DNA of 11,030 nucleotides from CAIZGX01 sp044349305 (GTDB lineage: Bacteria; Bacteroidota; Bacteroidia; Flavobacteriales_D; Sanyastnellaceae), in assembly GCA_044349305.1 (NCBI GenBank), contig JBIKRF010000077.1:1-11030 (forward strand). The letters are read 5' to 3'. Position 1 is the first letter of the stretch. Every line of letters starts with the position of its first letter. Positions 7,115-11,030 of this stretch are shown piece by piece. A model generated the notes under the pieces. It saw nothing but the letters and a program-made list of their open reading frames with translations. It had not been told where the DNA came from and made no database searches. The position numbers and the translations under genes were made by a program.

Positions 7115-8345
7115 TTTCTTTCGTTTGGTGTTGTTACTATGTGCTCCTCTTTATTTTTCATGTTCATCTTCTAAAAAACTTGGCGAAGATCAATTCGGTT
7201 CGAACGAATTTTATTTCAACCCACTGGTCAATCTGATTCACACGAGCAATGACACTTCGCGAATCTTGCTGAAATTCGACGCCGATCAACTTCTTTATTC
7301 CAGAAAATCAACCCATGAAAATTTCTCGGCTCAATTAGACATTCAAATAACCATTCAAAAAGAAAAGGAAGAGCCTGACACCCTTCATTTTAAATTCAAC
7401 CCACCACAAATGCAAGAATCGGGTGAATGGAGAAAAGAAATACCCTTACCCATTGCGTTTGGTAACACTGAAGTAGTTGTCGTTCTGAAAGATTTAAACC
7501 GACGAGCTTTACATGAAAAGAAATTTGTTTTCTTAAAAAATGAAGAGCCCAGTGCATACGACATCCTAGTCACCTCCAATTCAACCAACACTCCTATTTA
7601 CGACCGCTATTTAGTAACTGGCGATACCATTCACCTCGATTTTCCTCGATTTAAAAACTCTGAAAAAACCCCTGCGAAAATTTTCGCATTGAGTCAGATT
7701 CCCAATTTACCGCCCCCTGCGTTCTCAAACAACTCTCCAGTCATTCCTGATTCAAGTTCTTTCAGTTTAATCAATTTGAAATTCGACGGTTCGAGGTATC
7801 ATTTCATAGCTGAAAACAAATCGTATCTCTTCCTAACAAAAAACTCTGCCGATCTTTACTTGTATTCGCATGGTGAATTTCCAACTACAACAGCACTCAA
7901 AGATTTAATTTCACCCTTAAGATACATCACGTCAAAATCTGAATTTGAATACATCTACAACGTTCGTGACCCCTACACAAGTTTTTGTAATTTCTGGAAA
8001 GACTGCGGCGGATCTGAAGAAAAAGCCAAAGAACTCATTTCAATTTTCTTCCGAAGAGTAAATACTGCCAACACTTATTTCTCGACTACCGTTCCCGGTT
8101 GGCGCACCGACCGCGGAATGATTTATATTATCTATGGAAAACCTACCCGAGTAGAAAATATTGGTTTCAGCGAAAGGTGGGTATACGGAGACGAAACCAT
8201 TCCTGGATCGTTCTCCTTCCTGTTTAGATACAAAAAAGACAATTTTTCAAACAATGTCTTAATTCTCCAACGAGATGGATTATACCGAAACAGTTGGGAG
8301 CAAGCAGTAAACACTTGGCGCCAAGGTCGTGTATTCCGGGAATAA
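7101..8345 (+). CDS. GWxTD-domain lipoprotein
   Basis: From the ATG at 7101 the protein has 414 residues. It has a lipoprotein-type signal (MSRYNFFRLVLLLCAPLYFS) with the probable lipidated cysteine C21, followed by SSSKKLGED. The lipobox YFSC is looser than the E. coli consensus but usual in Bacteroidota. The middle is beta-rich and uncharacterised. The C-terminal region from about 272 is the GWxTD domain: FEYIYNVRDPYTSFCNFW, a helix with IFFRRVNTANTYF, then GWRTDRGMIYIIYGKP (333-348) and SERWVYGD. The domain is widespread in Bacteroidota and related phyla; its biochemical role is unknown. Earlier in-frame starts exist at 7083 (ATG) and 7077 (TTG), but 7101 gives the tidiest signal peptide and a 14-nt overlap with rmuC rather than 32 or more. 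Translational coupling with rmuC is likely. Confidence 0.88.
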   Translation: MSRYNFFRLVLLLCAPLYFSCSSSKKLGEDQFGSNEFYFNPLVNLIHTSNDTSRILLKFDADQLLYSRKSTHENFSAQLDIQITIQKEKEEPDTLHFKFNPPQMQESGEWRKEIPLPIAFGNTEVVVVLKDLNRRALHEKKFVFLKNEEPSAYDILVTSNSTNTPIYDRYLVTGDTIHLDFPRFKNSEKTPAKIFALSQIPNLPPPAFSNNSPVIPDSSSFSLINLKFDGSRYHFIAENKSYLFLTKNSADLYLYSHGEFPTTTALKDLISPLRYITSKSEFEYIYNVRDPYTSFCNFWKDCGGSEEKAKELISIFFRRVNTANTYFSTTVPGWRTDRGMIYIIYGKPTRVENIGFSERWVYGDETIPGSFSFLFRYKKDNFSNNVLILQRDGLYRNSWEQAVNTWRQGRVFRE

Positions 8346-8349
8346 AGAT

Positions 8350-8357
8350 TACTTTTG
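8350..8357 (+). promoter_or_regulatory. TAnnTTTG -7 element directly before rlmB
   Basis: TACTTTTG, followed by C as in the extended consensus, matches TAnnTTTG exactly and ends 4 nt before the GTG at 8362. It fits in the 16-nt gap after the GWxTD stop. This both suggests a separate rlmB transcript and supports GTG 8362 over the GTG at 8329, which lies upstream of the element. No clear -33 box is seen. Confidence 0.5.
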
Positions 8358-8361
8358 CACT

Positions 8362-9114
8362 GTGAGACCAACTACATCATCAAAATCAAATTTAATCATT
8401 GGCATTCATCCATTGGAAGAAGCCCTTGATGCAGGAAAAAATATCGATAAGGTACTTTTCAATAAAGAATTGCGCAGTGACAAATTGCGTCAACTTAAAG
8501 ACCGCCTGAAAAAAGAGCATATTCCCTTTGTTCTAGTTCCTGAAATAAAACTGAACAAAATAACACGCTCCAATCACCAAGGTGTGCTTGCGTTTATGGC
8601 TCCTATCGCCTTCGCCGATTTTGAAAATGTGGTAATGAATGAAGTTGAAACAGGCGAGCCCCCTTTGTTTTTAATACTCGATCGTGTTACCGACGTTAGG
8701 AATTTCGGGGCTATTTGTCGTTCAGCAGAATGCTTTGGAGTAAAGGGTATTATTGTACCAGAAGTTGGTGCTGCCCAAATTAATGAAGATGCGTTAAAGG
8801 CTTCTGCCGGTGCACTCATGCATTTGAATATTTGCAAGGTGAAAAATCTACTTGATGCGCTCGATTACTTGCACGCTTCTGGAATTGGATCAGTTGTACT
8901 TTCTGAAAAGGCAACGGTAAGCCTTCAAGAATTTCAGTCTTCACGTGACCTCAATCTTGGAATTTGTATAATTATGGGGTCGGAAGAAGATGGAATTAAT
9001 CCGCAACTTTTGAAACGTGCGCATCAGTTGGTTACAATACCTATGAAAGGAAAAACGAGTTCACTGAATGTATCAGTGGCTGCCGGAATTGCGCTTTCTA
9101 TATTATCGAATTAA
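8362..9114 (+). CDS. rlmB: 23S rRNA 2'-O-methyltransferase, RlmB/TrmH (SPOUT) family
   Basis: From the GTG at 8362 the protein has 250 residues, close to the usual RlmB length of about 245. RlmB methylates the 2'-OH of G2251 in the 23S rRNA P loop, using S-adenosylmethionine. The N-terminal RNA-binding domain spans about 10-80 (IIGIHPLEEALDAG, then KITRSNHQGVLAF). The SPOUT motifs follow: motif 1 DRVTDVRNFGAICRSAECFG (107-126, with N114 and R120), motif 2 IMGSEEDGIN (204-213) and motif 3 IPMKGKTSSLNVSVAAGI (226-243), which forms part of the knotted cofactor site. There is no ATG near the expected N-terminus. A GTG at 8329 would add 11 residues and overlap the GWxTD gene. Specificity for G2251 rather than another 2'-O site is inferred from overall similarity. 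Its stop overlaps the stop of the convergent gene. Confidence 0.92.
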   Translation: MRPTTSSKSNLIIGIHPLEEALDAGKNIDKVLFNKELRSDKLRQLKDRLKKEHIPFVLVPEIKLNKITRSNHQGVLAFMAPIAFADFENVVMNEVETGEPPLFLILDRVTDVRNFGAICRSAECFGVKGIIVPEVGAAQINEDALKASAGALMHLNICKVKNLLDALDYLHASGIGSVVLSEKATVSLQEFQSSRDLNLGICIIMGSEEDGINPQLLKRAHQLVTIPMKGKTSSLNVSVAAGIALSILSN

Positions 9115-10592
9115 AATCGAATTCCCACAGAGAAGTTCATTTGAATTAGAAAATTATCGATGTTGGCCATAGAAATTAAATTTGGGTTATACAGAAAATA
9201 ACCCTCTTTATTTTTTGTTACAACCATTGCACAATCCCAATAGAAATCATCCTTTTTATATCCCGCACCTACATTCCAATTGAAAAGAGGCTCATTGGGT
9301 TTACCTGCTAAATTTGAATAAACAGACGTCCGATAACCCATGCCCACCCTTAATCGATATACATCTGCAATGCGAAACTCCGTTCCAATCTTGGCGTTAT
9401 GAACGCGTTTGTAATTCTTTTCAATCACTGAATTCTCCGGTGCAAACTCGGCGGTGCCTCCTGTAATTCCGTACATAACCATCTTAGAGAAATCTCGTGA
9501 TTCATAATCGAGAGAAACAATTCCTAAATTCCCTAAAATCAAAGCCACTCCGGCTCCTATAGAAGCTGGCACTTCAACTCCGTAATCAAAAACATTTTTA
9601 TCAGAAGTGAAAGAGGTATCGTTGTTAATTCCAATTGACGTTTCCATACGCGCTAAGAAATTATCACTTATGGATTGCTTGCATTCAGAGTGCCAAAATG
9701 CACCCAATCTTATATAAGGACTGGGGGCATATTGAATACCTAACTTCGCTTGAATTGAGGGTCCTTTCGTTAGAACGTCAGAAGTGCTGTTTTCTTCGAT
9801 TAAGGAGTAATTCACAGCATTGCCATTCGAAGTGAAGGACTCAGAATAAGTCGAATTTCTTTCAAACACAACTTTACGAAACGCGAAAGAGGCACCAAAG
9901 AATAATTTACCTTCGAAAGCCCGAGCTATTGCCAAATTCGTTTCTCGAATATATCCACTTTCCTCCACATCTTGGCTGCGTGAAAAAGTACCATCGTCTA
10001 TACTCAAGTGCGCATAAGGTTCTGTTAAACCCGGATTGATTAACTCACTTTGCCAAGCTAAACCAGCACCGAATGGATAAGTGGCTGCCACATCAATATT
10101 TGCTGGATTATCTCTGTTTAATTGATTGGTGTATACGTCTAGGAGCGATGACTGATCATCACTCGACTCTAAATTGTATACACGTTTAAACGTTTGAGTT
10201 CTGCCATAAGCCAACCCATAAATCCAAGGTCCCCATCCATAGCCAGCTTCTCCAAATGTTGACGTAAAACCAAATGTATTCAACCCCAATCCTGTTGTAG
10301 CTGCAGAAGAAACACGATTGTTGAAATCAACATTCGTTGAGCGTGATAGAAAACTAAGTCCAAATTCAAGGGTTTGTTTTTTGTACGCAGCCAAACCTGC
10401 TGGATTCTGAAAAAAATTGGTTAAATCCGCGCCAAGAGCTGTATAAGCCCCACCCATTCCAAGAGCTCTATTTGAATATGCACCAGATGTATTGGAAAAG
10501 CGCAATGCATCATCTTCGTTTTGGCCACAACCTGCATTCGCAAAGCACAAGCCAACTACAAGAAATGCAACTGCACAAATTTTCTCCCGCAT
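9111..10592 (-). CDS. FadL/OmpP1-like outer-membrane transport protein
   Basis: This protein has 493 residues. A signal peptide covers 1-20 (AVAFLVVGLCFANA, probable cleavage before GCGQ). The cysteine at 22 lacks a proper lipobox, so I favour ordinary cleavage. RALGMGGAYTALGADLTNFF (42-61) followed by QNPAGLAAY (62-70) is the hallmark N-terminus of the FadL/OmpP1/TodX family and of related Bacteroidota barrels, including PorV. The rest is a succession of amphipathic strands with glycine and aromatic residues, ending NFSVGIRF (486-493), as expected for a 14-strand barrel. FadL proteins admit long-chain fatty acids or other hydrophobic compounds; the substrate here is unknown, and the common automatic name 'hemin receptor' is not supported by anything visible. 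PorV, a type IX secretion component, is a possible but less likely alternative on sequence grounds. It lies 9 nt behind the upstream Ser/Pro-rich gene, so they form an operon. Confidence 0.83.
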   Translation of the reverse strand: MREKICAVAFLVVGLCFANAGCGQNEDDALRFSNTSGAYSNRALGMGGAYTALGADLTNFFQNPAGLAAYKKQTLEFGLSFLSRSTNVDFNNRVSSAATTGLGLNTFGFTSTFGEAGYGWGPWIYGLAYGRTQTFKRVYNLESSDDQSSLLDVYTNQLNRDNPANIDVAATYPFGAGLAWQSELINPGLTEPYAHLSIDDGTFSRSQDVEESGYIRETNLAIARAFEGKLFFGASFAFRKVVFERNSTYSESFTSNGNAVNYSLIEENSTSDVLTKGPSIQAKLGIQYAPSPYIRLGAFWHSECKQSISDNFLARMETSIGINNDTSFTSDKNVFDYGVEVPASIGAGVALILGNLGIVSLDYESRDFSKMVMYGITGGTAEFAPENSVIEKNYKRVHNAKIGTEFRIADVYRLRVGMGYRTSVYSNLAGKPNEPLFNWNVGAGYKKDDFYWDCAMVVTKNKEGYFLYNPNLISMANIDNFLIQMNFSVGIRF

Positions 10593-10601
10593 AAATTATT
10601 T

Positions 10602-11030
10602 TTAAGGTCGCTTTCCTGGTGAAGATGATCTTGACGGACTGCTTGGTGCAGGAGTTGATCTCGACGGACTACTAGGTGTTGAAGTCGATCTAGCAGGTGA
10701 ACTATTGGAAGGGGGTGATTGACTTGGCGACCTAAATGTCGGCGCATCACTCGTACGTTGAGGTCGGGAGTTGTTTGACTTGCCCTGAGAAGGTGCACTG
10801 TGTGAAGGTCTATTGGAATCAACGGGATTCATTGGTCTTGAGTAAGAAGGCTTCAAATAATCATTTGAAGTATTCCACCTGGAAGGCATGACTTGCTGAG
10901 GTGTTTTTGAAGATTCTGAAATAGGCTGAATCAAATTCTTTCTTAAAACACCTTGATTATAAGAAGAGCTATTTCCTGAATTTACACTCACAGGCCTACG
11001 GTGGTGATGCGTAACATTTGAGCCTTCTCC
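10602..11030 (-). CDS. Ser/Pro/Arg-rich protein, C-terminal part only
   Basis: The minus-strand frame is open from the right edge (11030) to a TAA at 10602-10604, showing the last 142 residues of a larger protein whose start is outside the window. A GTG at 10991 is in frame but is probably internal, since the frame continues upstream without a stop (GEGSNVTHHRRP). The visible part is low-complexity and basic: Ser, Pro, Arg, Asn and Gln dominate, with few hydrophobic residues. The last 45 or so residues become a Ser/Pro/Arg tail with repeated PSSPSRS, ending SSSPGKRP. It looks disordered; I recognise no domain. Similar Ser/Pro/Arg tails occur at the ends of exported Bacteroidota proteins, but with no N-terminus here, export cannot be judged. 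It is 9 nt upstream of the FadL-like gene and probably co-transcribed. Confidence 0.65.
   Translation of the reverse strand, partial: GEGSNVTHHHRRPVSVNSGNSSSYNQGVLRKNLIQPISESSKTPQQVMPSRWNTSNDYLKPSYSRPMNPVDSNRPSHSAPSQGKSNNSRPQRTSDAPTFRSPSQSPPSNSSPARSTSTPSSPSRSTPAPSSPSRSSSPGKRP
10627..10686 (-). repeat. Degenerate 30-bp tandem repeat in the Ser/Pro/Arg tail
   Basis: Two adjacent 30-bp units (10627-10656 and 10657-10686) agree at 23 of 30 positions, each beginning gatct on the plus strand. A third, more decayed copy begins at 10687 with gatctagcaggtga. The unit is in frame and encodes a ten-residue block containing PSSPSRS, so the tail appears to have grown by in-frame duplication. Confidence 0.65.

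Noticed and set aside
10556..10822. An 88-codon minus-strand frame rich in His, Leu and Arg
   Set aside because: It is the shifted-frame shadow of the Ser/Pro/Arg repeat gene; its composition comes from that repeat.
1..11030. CRISPR arrays, tRNA or rRNA genes, insertion sequences or attachment sites
   Set aside because: I saw no regularly spaced direct repeats, cloverleaf-like sequence, transposase or terminal inverted repeats; the gene-dense layout leaves no gap longer than 114 bp.

Overview
The window looks like ordinary chromosomal DNA of a Bacteroidota bacterium, most likely a (marine) member of the Flavobacteriales. The evidence is: several TAnnTTTG sequences, the Bacteroidota -7 promoter element, sitting just upstream of genes; near-absence of Shine-Dalgarno sequences; a GWxTD-domain lipoprotein; a large BNR/sortilin-like exported protein with a GxQDNG-type motif, as is common among type IX secretion cargo; and a Bacteroidota-type small barrel protein next to lipA. 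The genus cannot be fixed from this sequence alone.

Layout. Positions 1-1931 (minus) hold the N-terminal 643 codons of a large secreted Asp-box (BNR) repeat protein that runs off the left edge. A recognisable promoter lies in the 114-bp gap behind its start. Positions 2046-3690 (minus) are a two-gene operon: a predicted outer-membrane barrel-like protein of unknown function, followed by lipoyl synthase LipA. Divergently, 3778-4203 (plus) encodes an OsmC-family protein. Its 3' end overlaps a 40-codon lipoprotein gene on the minus strand (4187-4309) that is easy to miss. From 4364 the plus strand carries four genes: an Omp85/ShlB-like outer-membrane protein with a TTG start, rmuC, a GWxTD-domain lipoprotein that overlaps rmuC by 14 nt, and rlmB. 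rlmB converges on a FadL/OmpP1-like outer-membrane protein gene (9111-10592, minus); the two stop codons share one TTAA. Upstream of that gene, in the same operon, is the C-terminal 142 codons of a Ser/Pro/Arg-rich protein that runs off the right edge and contains a degenerate 30-bp tandem repeat.

How the genes relate. Much of the window is cell-envelope biology: an exported repeat protein, three predicted outer-membrane proteins and two lipoproteins. It is interspersed with housekeeping enzymes: LipA for lipoate synthesis, RlmB for 23S rRNA methylation, RmuC for DNA maintenance and OsmC for peroxide handling. No mobile element, CRISPR array, tRNA, rRNA or defence island is visible. I found no convincing new multi-gene system. 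The most unusual signals are small: the hidden lipoprotein gene, TAnnTTTG elements placed 3-4 nt before three start codons (suggesting leaderless or nearly leaderless mRNAs), and the Omp85-like protein with a TTG start and an altered L6 motif.
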